From positions 1-64,000 of the forward strand of contig NZ_JACJKQ010000002.1 of NCBI RefSeq assembly GCF_016901575.1: a stretch of 64,000 nucleotides of DNA, read 5' to 3'. Made by a program: the position numbers and the translations under genes. The notes beneath the pieces were generated by a model that was not told where the DNA came from, made no database searches, and was given only the letters and a program-made list of their open reading frames with translations. Positions 16,782 through 26,750 of this stretch are shown in pieces. Source of the DNA: Enorma phocaeensis (GTDB taxonomy: Bacteria; Actinomycetota; Coriobacteriia; Coriobacteriales; Coriobacteriaceae). How positions within the stretch are numbered: the first letter of the stretch is position 1; the number at the start of each line of letters is the position of its first letter.

Positions 16782-18002
16782 ATGCCTGAGATGCTAACGC
16801 TCGATGCGTTCGAGCAGGCCTCCGAGAAGGTTAAGGAAGTCACCCAGAAAACCGAGCTCGTCGAGAGCGTCCACTTCAGCCAACAGACGGGCAATCGCGT
16901 GTTCTTCAAGCCTGAGAACATGCAGCGCACGGGTGCCTACAAGGTGCGCGGCGCCTACTACAAGATCTCGACGCTCACGCCCGAAGAGCTCGGGCGCGGC
17001 ATCATCACCGCGAGCGCAGGCAATCATGCCCAGGGTGTTGCGTTTGCCGCCACGCGGGCAGGCGCGCGATCGATCGTGGTCATGCCCACCACCACGCCCC
17101 TCATCAAGGTGGAGCGTACCAAGGGCTACGGCGCCGAGGTGGTGCTCTACGGCGACGTGTATGACGAGTCGTGCGACTACGCCATGCGCCTCGCCGAGGA
17201 AGAGGGCTATACGTTCATCCATCCCTTCAACGACCCGGTGGTCGCTACGGGGCAGGGCACCATCGCCATGGAGATCGTTCAAGAGCTGCCGCTCGTGGAC
17301 ACCATTCTGGTTCCGGTGGGCGGCGGCGGCCTCGCCTGCGGCGTATCGACGTTCGCCAAGCTCTATAACCCCAAGATTCGCGTGGTCGGCGTGGAGCCCG
17401 AGGGGGCGGCGTCGCTTACACGTGCGCTCGAGGCGGGACATCCGGTGAAGCTCGACTCTGCCAACACCATCGCCGACGGCACCGCGGTGCTCGAGGTGGG
17501 CGACAAGGTGTTTCCCTACCTGCAGCAGAATCTCGACGACATCATCACCGTGCCCGACGACGAGCTCATCGTCGCCTTCCTCGACATGGTGGAGAACCAT
17601 AAGATGATCGTCGAGAACTCGGGCCTGCTTACGGTGGCTGCCCTCAAGCACCTGCCTGCCGAGAACAGGCGCATCGTGTCGATCCTCTCGGGCGGCAACA
17701 TGGATGTGATCACCATGTCGAGCGTGGTGCAGCACGGCCTTATCGCCCGCGACCGCATCTTCACGGTGAGCGTGCTTCTGCCCGACCGCCCCGGCATGCT
17801 CGTCAAGGTGGCGTCGATCATCGCCGGCGAGAACGGCAACGTCATCAAGCTCGAGCACAACCAGTTCGTAAGCACCAACCGCAACGCGGCGGTGGAGCTG
17901 CGCGTGACCATCGAGGCGTATGGCCCAGCCCATAAGGAGCAGATCGTGGAGGCGCTTCGCGCGGGAGGATTCGATCCCACGCTGGTCCAGACCTCGCTGT
18001 AG
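16782..18002 (+). CDS. ilvA: Threonine ammonia-lyase (threonine deaminase)
   Basis: 406 residues, AAAGGAAG before the ATG. PLP-binding lysine is Lys54 in TGAYKVRGA; a glycine-rich phosphate-binding loop (PVGGGGLACG) and SGGNMD near 290-300 fit the fold-type II dehydratases. The C-terminal part from about 328 (FTVSVLLPDRPGMLVKVASIIA) is a single ACT domain, as in the IlvA/TdcB forms of about 400 residues, indicating allosteric control. The enzyme converts threonine to 2-oxobutanoate and ammonia, the committed step to isoleucine. It lies upstream of ilvD-ilvB-ilvN-ilvC but is separated by a ~550-base leader, so it may be a separate unit. Confidence 0.93.
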   Translation: MPEMLTLDAFEQASEKVKEVTQKTELVESVHFSQQTGNRVFFKPENMQRTGAYKVRGAYYKISTLTPEELGRGIITASAGNHAQGVAFAATRAGARSIVVMPTTTPLIKVERTKGYGAEVVLYGDVYDESCDYAMRLAEEEGYTFIHPFNDPVVATGQGTIAMEIVQELPLVDTILVPVGGGGLACGVSTFAKLYNPKIRVVGVEPEGAASLTRALEAGHPVKLDSANTIADGTAVLEVGDKVFPYLQQNLDDIITVPDDELIVAFLDMVENHKMIVENSGLLTVAALKHLPAENRRIVSILSGGNMDVITMSSVVQHGLIARDRIFTVSVLLPDRPGMLVKVASIIAGENGNVIKLEHNQFVSTNRNAAVELRVTIEAYGPAHKEQIVEALRAGGFDPTLVQTSL

Positions 18003-18300
18003 CGGACAATCGTCCCGGGGCGCGGCGCTTGATCGGATGCGTCTGGTATGACTGCATCGAGGAACAAGAGGAGTAGCGCCGGATGCTTGAAGGTGCGGCT
18101 CTATCGAGGCCTCCGGCGCCGAGCGATGCCATCGATTGATGGCGGCGTGCGCGCGAGAGCGCGCGGGTTACCGTTCATGTACGTATGAGACCACTTTCGC
18201 CGAATAAAGTGTTTCGAATGCGTTTCATTATCGCGCCTGGAGAATCAGGTTATGCCGTCAGCGAGATACTCACGACTTAGCAAATGCGATGACGGGACGA
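18003..18300. other. ilvA-ilvD intergenic, proximal half
   Basis: Contains two small perfect hairpins, GCCATC-GATT-GATGGC (about 18127-18142) and GCGCGC-GAGA-GCGCGC (about 18149-18166), which could end the ilvA transcript, although neither has a T tract. The following AT-richer part (18170-18290) is where a promoter for ilvD would be expected. No leader peptide rich in Ile, Leu or Val was found. Confidence 0.4.
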
Positions 18301-18558
18301 GTATCGGACGTGCCATCCCACAGCGAGCAGGGTGCGAAGCACTCCAGGCGCCACAGCGCCAGAGAGCGGTGAGAACCTGCGGTGGACGGTCGAGAACACA
18401 CCCCCGAGCAGTGCGGCCAAACGTGTGAGCGGCCATGGGCGATCCCCGTGTGAGCGCTGGCACCAACGTCGCGCCGGAGCCTCCGTGATGGGCATCGGGC
18501 AGGAGCGCCTGCCGTCTCGCATTTCTTGGTCGAAGCGCGAGAGGAAGCGAGGGCGCAC
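18301..18558 (+). promoter_or_regulatory. Candidate T-box-like leader of ilvD
   Basis: The sequence shows several T-box features in order: AGAGAGC at 18361-18367, then TGAGAACC, then GGTCGAGAACACACCCCCGAG as a specifier-loop-like strand, and later GCTGGCACC with GTCGCGCC resembling the antiterminator T-box (consensus GGTGGNACCGCG). The fit is imperfect: the second base of the T-box core differs, and TGGC would pair with a tRNA having discriminator G73, not the A73 expected for Ile, Leu or Val. The specifier codon is not clear (AAC, ACA or CAC are possible readings). T-box leaders are known upstream of ilv genes in other Gram-positives. Treat as a hypothesis. Confidence 0.35.
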
Positions 18559-20223
18559 ATGCAGATGCGTAGCGATGCCATCAAGAAGGGGCTGGCGCGA
18601 GCGCCGCACCGAAGCCTGCTGAAGGCCGACGGCCTCACCGACGAGGAGCTCGACCGGCCGCTCGTAGCGGTGGTTTCCGCTCAGAACGAAGTGATTCCCG
18701 GACATATCCACCTCCAGCAGATCGCTGACGCCGTCAAGGCGGGCGTGCGCATGGCGGGCGGAACCCCGCTCCAGGTCAACACCATTGGCGTGTGCGACGG
18801 CATCGCCATGAACCACGAGGGGATGCGCTACTCGCTGACAAGCCGCGAGGTCATCGCGGACTCTGTGGAGTGCGTGATCCAGGGCCATCAGTTCGACGCC
18901 ATGGTGCTCATCCCCTCCTGCGACAAGATCGTCCCGGGCATGCTCATCGCGGCTGCGCGCCTCAATATCCCCACGATGCTCGTCTCGGGCGGCCCCATGC
19001 TCGCCGGCCGCGACCGGTGCGGGCGCCAGACCGACCTCAACACGCTCTTCGACGCCGTGGGCCAGGTTACCGCCGGCACCATGACCGAGGAGGAGTGCGC
19101 CTGGCTCGAGAACACCGCCTGCCCCACCTGCGGCAGCTGCTCGGGCATGTTTACCGCCAATTCCATCTGCTGCCTCGCCGAGGCGCTCGGCCTGGCGCTT
19201 CCCGGCAACGGCACCGTGCCCGCCGTGTATTCCGAGCGCATCCGTCTCGCCAAGCGCACGGGCATGCAGGTGATGGACCTCGTCCGCAAGGGAATCAGCG
19301 CCCTCGATATCCTGAACGAGGCAGCCATTCACAACGGCATGGTGCTCGACATGGCCTTTGGCGGCTCGACCAACACCATGCTGCACCTCACCGCCATAGC
19401 GCATGCGGCGGGCTGCCCCATCACCATGGACGACTGGGACGCCGTCTCTTCCGAGACGCCCAACATCGTGCGCATCGCGCCGGCAGGCCCCCTGCACATC
19501 GAGGACCTGAACTCCGTCGGCGGCATCCCTGCCATCATCGGCGTGCTCGGTCGCGCGGGGCTGCTGCGCGAGGACGCCTGCACGTGCCACGGATGCATGG
19601 CCGATTGGATCGCAGCCTGCCCGCCGGCGGACGGCGAGATCGTGCGCGAGGTGGACAACGCCTACAGCCCCATCGGCGGCCTCAAGGTCATGCATGGCAA
19701 CCTGGCGCCCGACCGCGCGGTCGTGAAGCGCAGCGCCGTCGCGTCCGACATGATGCGCCATTCTGGCCCCGCCCGCGTCTTCAACAGCGAGGAGGAGGCC
19801 TGCGAGGCCATCTTCGGCGGCAAGATCAACGCAGGCGACGTGGTGGTCATCCGCTACGAGGGCCCCGCCGGCGGTCCGGGCATGCGCGAGATGCTCACGC
19901 CAACCTCGGCGATCTGCGGCATGGGGCTTGACCACTCTGTCGCCCTCATCACCGACGGCCGCTTCTCCGGCGCGAGCAAGGGCCCGTGCATCGGCCACGT
20001 CTCGCCCGAGGCGGCTGCCGGCGGCCCCATCGCGCTCGTTCAGGAAGGCGACATCATCGATATCGACATCGAGGCGGGAACGCTTGAGCTGCGCGTGGAC
20101 GCCTCTGAGCTCGAACGCCGCCGCGCCGCTTGGAAAGCGCCCGCGCCGAAGTATGCCACGGGCGTCCTTTCTCGCTATGCCAAGCTCGTCACCAGTGCCG
20201 ACAAGGGGGCGTATCTCTCATGA
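18559..20223 (+). CDS. ilvD: Dihydroxy-acid dehydratase
   Basis: 554 residues. The Fe-S and metal ligands of the family are visible: SCDKIVPGM (Cys at about 117), [18 protein letters not shown] (about 188-205), DMAFGGSTN and the C-terminal TDGRFSG. The enzyme dehydrates 2,3-dihydroxy acids to the 2-oxo acids leading to valine and isoleucine. The ATG at 18559 follows GCGAGGG; an in-frame TTG at 18526 is possible but less likely. The stop overlaps the ilvB start by four bases (ATGA), so the two are translationally coupled. Confidence 0.95.
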   Translation: MQMRSDAIKKGLARAPHRSLLKADGLTDEELDRPLVAVVSAQNEVIPGHIHLQQIADAVKAGVRMAGGTPLQVNTIGVCDGIAMNHEGMRYSLTSREVIADSVECVIQGHQFDAMVLIPSCDKIVPGMLIAAARLNIPTMLVSGGPMLAGRDRCGRQTDLNTLFDAVGQVTAGTMTEEECAWLENTACPTCGSCSGMFTANSICCLAEALGLALPGNGTVPAVYSERIRLAKRTGMQVMDLVRKGISALDILNEAAIHNGMVLDMAFGGSTNTMLHLTAIAHAAGCPITMDDWDAVSSETPNIVRIAPAGPLHIEDLNSVGGIPAIIGVLGRAGLLREDACTCHGCMADWIAACPPADGEIVREVDNAYSPIGGLKVMHGNLAPDRAVVKRSAVASDMMRHSGPARVFNSEEEACEAIFGGKINAGDVVVIRYEGPAGGPGMREMLTPTSAICGMGLDHSVALITDGRFSGASKGPCIGHVSPEAAAGGPIALVQEGDIIDIDIEAGTLELRVDASELERRRAAWKAPAPKYATGVLSRYAKLVTSADKGAYLS

Positions 20224-22328
20224 CAGACATCAACCAGGCGGCTTCGCTCGCCGGCAGCCCGCGTACTCCCGACATGCCCGACGATATTCGCCAGCACATC
20301 TGCGTCTCTGCGGCTCAGGCGACATCGGGAACCGGCACCACACGCGCCGAACGCCTCGCTCTGAAGGAGCTCGCCATCAGCGGCAAGCCCTTTGGTCCCG
20401 GTAGTGCTACCGAGCACGAGGGCAAGACCATGACCGGCGCCCAGGCAATCATCGCGTCGCTTGAGGCCGAGGGCGTCGACGTGCTCTTTGGGTATCCGGG
20501 CGGCCAGGCCATCAAGATCTACGACGCGCTCTACGACTCGAAGACCATCCATCACGTGCTCGCGCGCCACGAGCAGGGTGCCGTGCACGAGGCGGACGGC
20601 TATGCCCGCGCCACGGGCAAGGTCGGCGTGGTGCTCGTGACGAGCGGCCCCGGCGCCACCAACACCGTGACGGGCATCGCCACCGCCTACATGGATTCTG
20701 TTCCGCTCGTGGTAATCACCGGCCAGGTCACGCGCGGCGTCATCGGAACCGACGCCTTCCAGGAGGCAGACATCGTCGGCATCACCATGCCCGTGGTGAA
20801 GCACAGCTTCTTGCTGCAGAGCAACGACGACCTGACCCGTACCTTCCGCGAGGCCTTCTATATCGCGTCGACCGGGCGCCCCGGCCCCGTGCTCATCGAC
20901 GTTCCCTCCGACCTTGCCGGCGCCGAGATGGTCTTCCACTATCCCGACCATGTGGATATCCCCAGCTACCGTCCGACCTACAAGGGCAACGCCAAGCAGG
21001 TGCGTCAGGCCGTCGAGCTTATCCGTGCCGCCGAGCGCCCGCTGCTCATGGTGGGCGGCGGCGTGGTGTCGAGCCATGCCTGCGACGAGGTCGTGGAGCT
21101 CTCCGAGAAGATGCAGATCCCGGTGGTGACCACCCTGCTCGGCAAGGCGGCCATGCCGTGCTCGAACCCGCTCAACCTGGGTCCCGTCGGCATGCACGGC
21201 TCCAAGTATGCCAACATGGCGGTCACCGAATCCGACCTCATCATCGCCGTGGGCGCGCGCTTCTCAGACCGCGTGACCGGCAAGCTTTCCGAGTTCGCGC
21301 CGCATGCAAGGGTCATCCATATCGACATCGACCCCGCCGAGATCGGCAAGGTGCGCGACCCGCAGGTGCCCATCGTGGGCGATGCGCGCAACGTCGTGGC
21401 AGCGATCAACATTCGTCTCGACAAGGTCGGCGCGCAGCCGGTGAGCCAGAAGTGGGTCGAGCAGTGCTTCGAGTGGCGCGAGCGCTGGCCGTTCTACACC
21501 GCCGACTTCACCGACTATCCTGACCGCATCGCACCCGAGGTCGTGCTCGAGCGGCTGTCCGAGAAGCTCGATCCGCACGCGAGCGTGGTCACCACCGAGG
21601 TCGGCCAGCATCAGATGTGGGCGCACCAGCACATCCATCGCGAGGAGTCTCGAACCTTCATCTCGTCGGGCGGCCTGGGCACCATGGGCTTCGGTTTCCC
21701 GGCGGCCATCGGCGCCAAGATCGGCAGGCCCGACGCCCAGGTGGTGTGCATCGCCGGCGACGGATCGCTGCAGATGAACATCCAAGAGATGGCGACCGCC
21801 GTCGGCAACGGCGTGGCGGTGAAGGTCCTGCTCATCGACAACAATGCCCTCGGCATGGTGCACCAGTGGCAGCGCCTGTTCTATCACGAGCGCTATTCGT
21901 GCACCGAGTTCACGGCAAACCCCGACTTCGTGAAGCTCGCCGAGGCATACGGATGGGCTGCCGAGCGCATCTCGCATCCCGACCAGATCGACGCCGCGCT
22001 CGACCGCATGCTCGCCTGCGATGGCCCGTACCTCTTGGACGTCATCATCCCGACGGCCCAGACGGTCTATCCCATGGTTGCCCCCGGTGCCGCCATCGAT
22101 GACATCATCGGCGCCATCGACGTGACGCTCGGCGGCGTGCGCGTGACCGAGAAGGGCATGAGCCCGGCAGGCTCCATGGGTGGCACGGTGGCAGAGCCCC
22201 TGCCGCTTACGGCGCGGACGGACGGCGCCTCGCGCGTCGCCGGTGCCACGAAGGTCTCTTCGGCGGATGCCGAGATGGGCGCCGAGGCAAAGCCTGCGGA
22301 TGTCGCCGACGCGAAGGGAGGCGAGTGA
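20220..22328 (+). CDS. ilvB: Acetolactate synthase large subunit with N- and C-terminal extensions
   Basis: 702 residues, clearly longer than the usual 560-600. The catalytic core begins at [17 protein letters not shown] (from residue 71) with the ThDP-activating Glu in [16 protein letters not shown], a central FAD/Rossmann-like domain, and the ThDP-binding motif GDGSLQMN...NN (about 525-550). Residues 1-70 are an extra Ala/Ser/Thr-rich segment and about 640-702 an Ala/Gly/Pro-rich tail. An internal ATG at 20430 with GAGGGC upstream could produce the standard-length form. The upstream start overlaps the ilvD stop. The enzyme makes 2-acetolactate or 2-aceto-2-hydroxybutanoate. Confidence 0.93.
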   Translation: MTDINQAASLAGSPRTPDMPDDIRQHICVSAAQATSGTGTTRAERLALKELAISGKPFGPGSATEHEGKTMTGAQAIIASLEAEGVDVLFGYPGGQAIKIYDALYDSKTIHHVLARHEQGAVHEADGYARATGKVGVVLVTSGPGATNTVTGIATAYMDSVPLVVITGQVTRGVIGTDAFQEADIVGITMPVVKHSFLLQSNDDLTRTFREAFYIASTGRPGPVLIDVPSDLAGAEMVFHYPDHVDIPSYRPTYKGNAKQVRQAVELIRAAERPLLMVGGGVVSSHACDEVVELSEKMQIPVVTTLLGKAAMPCSNPLNLGPVGMHGSKYANMAVTESDLIIAVGARFSDRVTGKLSEFAPHARVIHIDIDPAEIGKVRDPQVPIVGDARNVVAAINIRLDKVGAQPVSQKWVEQCFEWRERWPFYTADFTDYPDRIAPEVVLERLSEKLDPHASVVTTEVGQHQMWAHQHIHREESRTFISSGGLGTMGFGFPAAIGAKIGRPDAQVVCIAGDGSLQMNIQEMATAVGNGVAVKVLLIDNNALGMVHQWQRLFYHERYSCTEFTANPDFVKLAEAYGWAAERISHPDQIDAALDRMLACDGPYLLDVIIPTAQTVYPMVAPGAAIDDIIGAIDVTLGGVRVTEKGMSPAGSMGGTVAEPLPLTARTDGASRVAGATKVSSADAEMGAEAKPADVADAKGGE

Positions 22329-22329
22329 G

Positions 22330-22815
22330 ATGAAATACATCCTCTCCGTGCTCGTCGAGAACAAGCCGGGCGTGCTCTCCCGCGTGACCGGGCTGATCAG
22401 CCGTCGCGGCTTCAATATCGATTCGCTCACCGTGGCGCCTACCGAAGACGTCACCATGAGCCGCATGACCATCATCGTCCAGGCGGACGAGGTCGGCTAC
22501 GAGCAGATCACCAAGCAGTTGCACAAGCTTGTGTCCGTCTACAAGATCTCCGACCTCACCGACGAAGACGCCATCGAGCGCGAGCTTGTTCTGTTCAAGG
22601 TGCTCGCTCCGCCCGACCGTCGCCACGAGATCATCGAGATCGCCAACATCTTCCGCGCGAACGTCGTGGATGTGGGCAAGAACTCCCTCACGGTGGAGGC
22701 GACGGGCACGCAGAGCAAGCTCGACGCGCTCGAGGACCTCTTCCGCGGCTATGGCATTCGCCAGCTCACGCGAACAGGCAAGATCGCCATGTCGCGTGGG
22801 GCGCGAGATTCGTAG
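22330..22815 (+). CDS. ilvN: Acetolactate synthase small (regulatory) subunit
   Basis: 161 residues, one base after the ilvB stop, with GGGAGGCGAG upstream. The N-terminal ACT domain (ILSVLVENKPGVLSRVTGLISRRGFNIDSL, 4-34) binds valine in characterised enzymes and gives feedback inhibition; the C-terminal half (from about 84, ELVLFKVLAP) matches the standard ALS small-subunit C-terminal domain. Length and architecture are those of IlvH/IlvN proteins of about 160 residues. Confidence 0.95.
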   Translation: MKYILSVLVENKPGVLSRVTGLISRRGFNIDSLTVAPTEDVTMSRMTIIVQADEVGYEQITKQLHKLVSVYKISDLTDEDAIERELVLFKVLAPPDRRHEIIEIANIFRANVVDVGKNSLTVEATGTQSKLDALEDLFRGYGIRQLTRTGKIAMSRGARDS

Positions 22816-23029
22816 GCGCGGCTGGTCGGCGCCGTGCGGCCGTCGTGCGGCGGGTTCGGCTTTCAATCGCTGATCGCATGCCGAAGCGTGCTTTCGCCTC
22901 CTATCAAGCCGACCCGCCCCGGCCATGACCGCTCTCTGGCGTCGCTCGGCCTTCAGCCCATTCGTCTCAGAAGCCCCCTATTTTCCCATTACTTGGTAAC
23001 ACCAGCCACGAACAACTAAGGAGAAGAAC

Positions 23030-24025
23030 ATGGCTGTTACGATCTATTACGAATCCGACTGCGATCCGAAGGTCATCCAGGGCAAGAAGATTGCCATCAT
23101 CGGCTACGGCTCCCAGGGCCATGCCCATGCCCTGAACCTGCTCGATTCCGGATGCGACGTGCGCGTCGGCCTGCGTGAGGGCTCCAGTTCTTGGGCGAAG
23201 GCCGAGGAGGCGGGCCTCAAGGTCACGAGCATGGACGAGGCGGCTGAGGAAGCCGACGTCATCATGATCCTCACTCCCGACGAGACCCAGCCCAAGGTGT
23301 ACGAGGAGCACATCAAGGCCCACCTCAAGCCCGGCGACACCCTCGCCTTCGCCCATGGCTTCAACATCCACTTCGGCTATATCGTTCCTCCCGAGGATGT
23401 GAACGTCATCATGTGCGCCCCGAAGGGCCCGGGCCACATCGTGCGCCGTCAGTACACCGAGGGCTCCGGTGTGCCCGACCTCGCGTGCGTGCAGCAGGAC
23501 GCTACCGGCGACGCCTGGGATATCGTGCTTTCCTACTGCTGGGGCGTCGGCGGCGCCCGCTCCGGCATCATCAAGGCCACCTTCAAGGAGGAGACGGAGG
23601 AAGACCTCTTCGGCGAGCAGGCCGTGCTCTGCGGCGGCCTCGTCGAGCTCGTCAAGGCCGGCTTCGAGACCCTGACCGAGGCGGGCTATCCGCCGGAGCT
23701 CGCGTATTTCGAGTGCTACCACGAGATGAAGATGATCGTCGACCTCATGTACGAGAGCGGCATTCACTTCATGAACTACTCCATCTCCAACACCGCCGAG
23801 TACGGCGAGTACTACGCCGGCCCGAAGGTCATCAACGAGGAGTCTCGCGCCGCCATGAAGCAAATCCTGGCACGCATCCAGGACGGCAGCTTCGCCCAGG
23901 AGTTTGTCGACGACTGCAACAACGGCCACAAGTGGCTCTTTGAGCAGCGCGAGAAGATCAACGAGCACGAGATCGAGAAGACGGGCGAGAAGATCCGCTC
24001 CATGTTCTCCTGGATCAAGAAATAA
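23030..24025 (+). CDS. ilvC: Ketol-acid reductoisomerase, class I
   Basis: 331 residues, the length of short class I enzymes. The NADPH-binding loop [13 protein letters not shown] (25-37), followed by [10 protein letters not shown] with basic and Ser residues for the phosphate, and the knotted C-terminal domain with metal ligands ([24 protein letters not shown]) are all present. AAGGAG lies eight bases before the ATG. It catalyses the alkyl migration and reduction between acetolactate and dihydroxy acid. The 214-base gap from ilvN leaves room for its own promoter; a terminator follows. Confidence 0.95.
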   Translation: MAVTIYYESDCDPKVIQGKKIAIIGYGSQGHAHALNLLDSGCDVRVGLREGSSSWAKAEEAGLKVTSMDEAAEEADVIMILTPDETQPKVYEEHIKAHLKPGDTLAFAHGFNIHFGYIVPPEDVNVIMCAPKGPGHIVRRQYTEGSGVPDLACVQQDATGDAWDIVLSYCWGVGGARSGIIKATFKEETEEDLFGEQAVLCGGLVELVKAGFETLTEAGYPPELAYFECYHEMKMIVDLMYESGIHFMNYSISNTAEYGEYYAGPKVINEESRAAMKQILARIQDGSFAQEFVDDCNNGHKWLFEQREKINEHEIEKTGEKIRSMFSWIKK

Positions 24026-24114
24026 CTTTTGGCTTACCGGTTTGGTTTGGTAGGGCATCCTGACGCGTAGCCGCGGCGGCCCGTTCTCTTTCCTACGCCT
24101 TAATTCAGCAGAAG

Positions 24115-24146
24115 CCCGGCACGCCCGTTGCGGCGGCCGGGTTTTT
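24115..24146 (+). terminator. Rho-independent terminator of ilvC
   Basis: Stem CCCGGC (24115-24120) with GCCGGG (24136-24141), followed by five T. It ends the branched-chain amino acid block before the sigma-factor operon. Confidence 0.75.
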
Positions 24147-24207
24147 GCGTATGGCTGCAACGAAGGGGACGGGCTGTTCGTACATAGCAATAAAGGGAGG
24201 TGAGTCA

Positions 24208-24804
24208 GTGGCATGGGGCAGCGAGGGGCGCATGGATGAGGCGCGCCGCGATGCACGCTTGGTGCGTGCCGTGGTGCGTCGCGGGTCGCGCGATGCGGCA
24301 GATGCGCTGGTGAGACGGCATTACGACGAGGTGTACCGCTACTGTGCGCGGCGGCTGCATGATGCGGACGGGGCGCGTGACCTGACACAAGACGTCTTCA
24401 TTGCGGCATTGCGGGCGCTGCCACGCTTCGATGCTCGTCGCGCGTCGTTTCGTACCTGGCTGTTCCACATCGCGACGAACCGGCTCACAGACTATTGGCG
24501 CATGCGGCGGCCTCCTACGGTGCCCGTCGAATCGGTCGAGCTGGAGGATCTTGCAGCGGCGCGCCCTGTGCTCGACGAGACCGGGCTCTTAGCTCGTCTC
24601 GATCGGACGCTTGCAACGGGAGACGCACGGGTGGCGGAGGTGGTGCGCTTGCGCATCTTTGGCGAGATGGGATTCCGCGAGATCGCCACGGAGACGGGAC
24701 AGAGCGAGGCGGCGGTGAAATCCCAGTACCACCGGTTTATGCAGCGGTTCCGCGCGGAGCTGGAGCGGGATGCGGTGGGACGCGAGGAAGGTGGGACATC
24801 GTGA
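24208..24804 (+). CDS. RNA polymerase sigma factor, ECF-like
   Basis: 198 residues with GTG start placed by GGGAGGTGA. Region 2 is visible at about 28-95 (ALVRRHYDEVYRYCARRLHDADGARDLTQDVFIAALRALPRF, then FRTWLFHIATNRLTDYWR) and region 4 at about 130-185 (VVRLRIFGEMGFREIATETGQSEAAVKSQYHRFMQRFR), with no region 3, the architecture of extracytoplasmic-function sigma factors. It is the first gene of an operon whose next start overlaps its stop by four bases. The co-encoded membrane protein is the natural candidate anti-sigma partner. Which promoters it recognises is unknown. Confidence 0.88.
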   Translation: MAWGSEGRMDEARRDARLVRAVVRRGSRDAADALVRRHYDEVYRYCARRLHDADGARDLTQDVFIAALRALPRFDARRASFRTWLFHIATNRLTDYWRMRRPPTVPVESVELEDLAAARPVLDETGLLARLDRTLATGDARVAEVVRLRIFGEMGFREIATETGQSEAAVKSQYHRFMQRFRAELERDAVGREEGGTS

Positions 24805-25802
24805 GGGAAGATCGGATTCCAAGGAATGGGGCGAAGGGCTCGGTTGCAGCTCGTGGGCGGGCTGCGGGGCGGCGCGATAGGCTCACGAACGTGCCCTGCA
24901 AAGACGGGGGCATGGTGGTGCGGGCGGTTGAGGCGCAACGCGGCGTGCTCACAGGTGGTGTCACGGATACACCTGGAACATGGGATACCGACGACGCGCT
25001 GGCGGCGGCGTGCCGGAGCGCGGCGGATGCGCAGATGCCCCCGCTCGATGCCGCAGTGCGCGAGCGGATGATTCGGGAGGCGGTCGCAGAGGGCCTGGGC
25101 CAGCTCGAGCTCCCTGAGGCCCGTTTGCGGGAGGCACTGCGAACGCTCACGCCGGTCACGCTCTTTGCCGGCGTGGGCGATGCGGTTGCCTGTGCCGTTG
25201 CGGGGGCTGCGGCAGTGTTTGCCTGCATCGCGCTCGCGTTGTCCTCGGCATCTACCGCGAGCGTGGTGCCGGTAGCGGCGTTTATGGGGGCGCCGGTGCT
25301 CTATGGGCTCTTGCTTTCGCTCACCATGTGGAAGGACGCCCGGGGGAGTCTGGCGGCCTGGCGGCGCACGTGTCGAGTGACGGTATACGAGGTCGGCGCG
25401 CTGCGCATGCTCGCCTTCGGAGTCGTATCGCTTGCGGCAAGTGTTCCCGCAACGGGGGCGCTCTGGCTGCTTGCGGCGGGAGCGGTGCCGCTGGCTTGGC
25501 TGTTTGCGGTTGCCTGTGCAGGCTTGTGCGTCTTTGCGGCGCTCGCGCTTGCGTCGCTGCTCGCGGCCGATGGCCGGGGATCCGTGGCGCAGATGGGGGC
25601 ATATGCCGCGCCGGTGGTGCTTTGGACCGTGGTGGGGGCGGTTCTGCTGCACGATGCGCACGGCGCGGCGTTCGTGATGCGCGTTCCTGCGGTCGTGTTC
25701 GTGGTCATCGCGCTGTCGGCCGTCGGGTGCTATCTGGTCGAGCTCCGCACCTTTGTGTGGCGCGGGTGCGGCGGGACGCGTCCCGCGGCGGCAGATGTGT
25801 GA
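24801..25802 (+). CDS. Polytopic membrane protein, possible anti-sigma partner
   Basis: 333 residues from a GTG that overlaps the sigma-factor stop (GTGA). Residues 1-120 are hydrophilic and soluble; from about 121 there are about six hydrophobic segments. The soluble part contains a short helical stretch (about 65-115) that could contact a sigma factor, and anti-sigma factors of ECF systems commonly have a cytoplasmic N-terminus followed by TM helices. However no ZAS-type His-x3-Cys-x2-Cys motif is seen. Its exact role is an inference from gene order. No named family recognised. Confidence 0.65.
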   Translation: MREDRIPRNGAKGSVAARGRAAGRRDRLTNVPCKDGGMVVRAVEAQRGVLTGGVTDTPGTWDTDDALAAACRSAADAQMPPLDAAVRERMIREAVAEGLGQLELPEARLREALRTLTPVTLFAGVGDAVACAVAGAAAVFACIALALSSASTASVVPVAAFMGAPVLYGLLLSLTMWKDARGSLAAWRRTCRVTVYEVGALRMLAFGVVSLAASVPATGALWLLAAGAVPLAWLFAVACAGLCVFAALALASLLAADGRGSVAQMGAYAAPVVLWTVVGAVLLHDAHGAAFVMRVPAVVFVVIALSAVGCYLVELRTFVWRGCGGTRPAAADV

Positions 25803-25817
25803 GGGCGAGGAGGAGTC

Positions 25818-26750
25818 ATGCTGGAACTGCAGCAGGTAACGAAGCGCTTTGGAGAGCGCACCATAATCGAGGGTGCCTCCCTGGTCTGCGGGCACGGCGT
25901 TACTGGTCTCATTGCGCCCAACGGCGCGGGGAAGACGACGCTCATCAAGATGCTCGCAACCCTGCAGACGCCGAGTGAGGGCCGTATCCTCCTCGATGGT
26001 GAGGACATCTACGGCCTCGGGGAGGCCTACCGCGCCCACGTTGGATACCTGCCGCAGCAGGTCGGCGTATACCCGAGTTATACGCCGCGGCGCTTCCTGC
26101 GCTATGTGGCGGCGCTCCAGCGCGTGCCGCGTCGCGTTGCCGACCCTCGCATCGGGGAGCTTCTCGACCTGGTGGGTCTGGCCGAGGTGGCCGACACCCG
26201 CATGCGGACGTTCTCGGGCGGCATGATCCAGCGCGTGGGCATCGCGCAGGCGCTCATCGCCGACCCCGACATCCTTTTGTTCGATGAGCCCACGGCCGGC
26301 CTCGACCCCCGCGAGCGCGCGCGGTTCCGGAGCGTCATCCACGGGCTCGCGGCGACGCGCACGGTGATCCTCTCGACACATATCGTTTCAGATATAGAAA
26401 CTATCGCTGGGCAGATCGTGCTGATTCGCGACGGGCAGGTGAAGGCGTATCAGCACGCATCCGAGCTCACCGCCCCGCTTGTCGGGCGCATCCTTGAGGT
26501 TCCGCTCGATGCCCCTGAGCTACCTGGCGAGCTCAGGCTCGGCGAGCGGGAGGGTACGGCGGGACCGGTGCGTCGCATTGCGCTGCCGCAAGCCATCGCA
26601 GCAGGAGAGCTCCCTGCGGGAGCCGTGGCAAGCGCTCCGACGCTCGAGGATGCCTTCTTGGTGCTATATCGCGACGCGCACGTGGACGGTGTGGATGCGT
26701 CGGGTCCGCGCCGGGGCGCTCCGTGGCGCAATTGGAGAGGGTTCCGATGA
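25818..26750 (+). CDS. ABC transporter ATP-binding protein
   Basis: 310 residues, AGGAGGAGT before the ATG. Walker A APNGAGKTT (33-41), Q-loop GYLPQQVGVYPSYT, signature FSGGMIQRVG, Walker B ILLFDEPTAGLD and switch His in LSTHIVSDIE are all intact. The closest type is the ABC-2/CcmA-like ATPases that energise exporters of antibiotics, lantibiotics or polysaccharides. A variable C-terminal region (from about 215) is typical of that group. Its stop overlaps the start of the first permease (ATGA). Confidence 0.9.
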   Translation: MLELQQVTKRFGERTIIEGASLVCGHGVTGLIAPNGAGKTTLIKMLATLQTPSEGRILLDGEDIYGLGEAYRAHVGYLPQQVGVYPSYTPRRFLRYVAALQRVPRRVADPRIGELLDLVGLAEVADTRMRTFSGGMIQRVGIAQALIADPDILLFDEPTAGLDPRERARFRSVIHGLAATRTVILSTHIVSDIETIAGQIVLIRDGQVKAYQHASELTAPLVGRILEVPLDAPELPGELRLGEREGTAGPVRRIALPQAIAAGELPAGAVASAPTLEDAFLVLYRDAHVDGVDASGPRRGAPWRNWRGFR

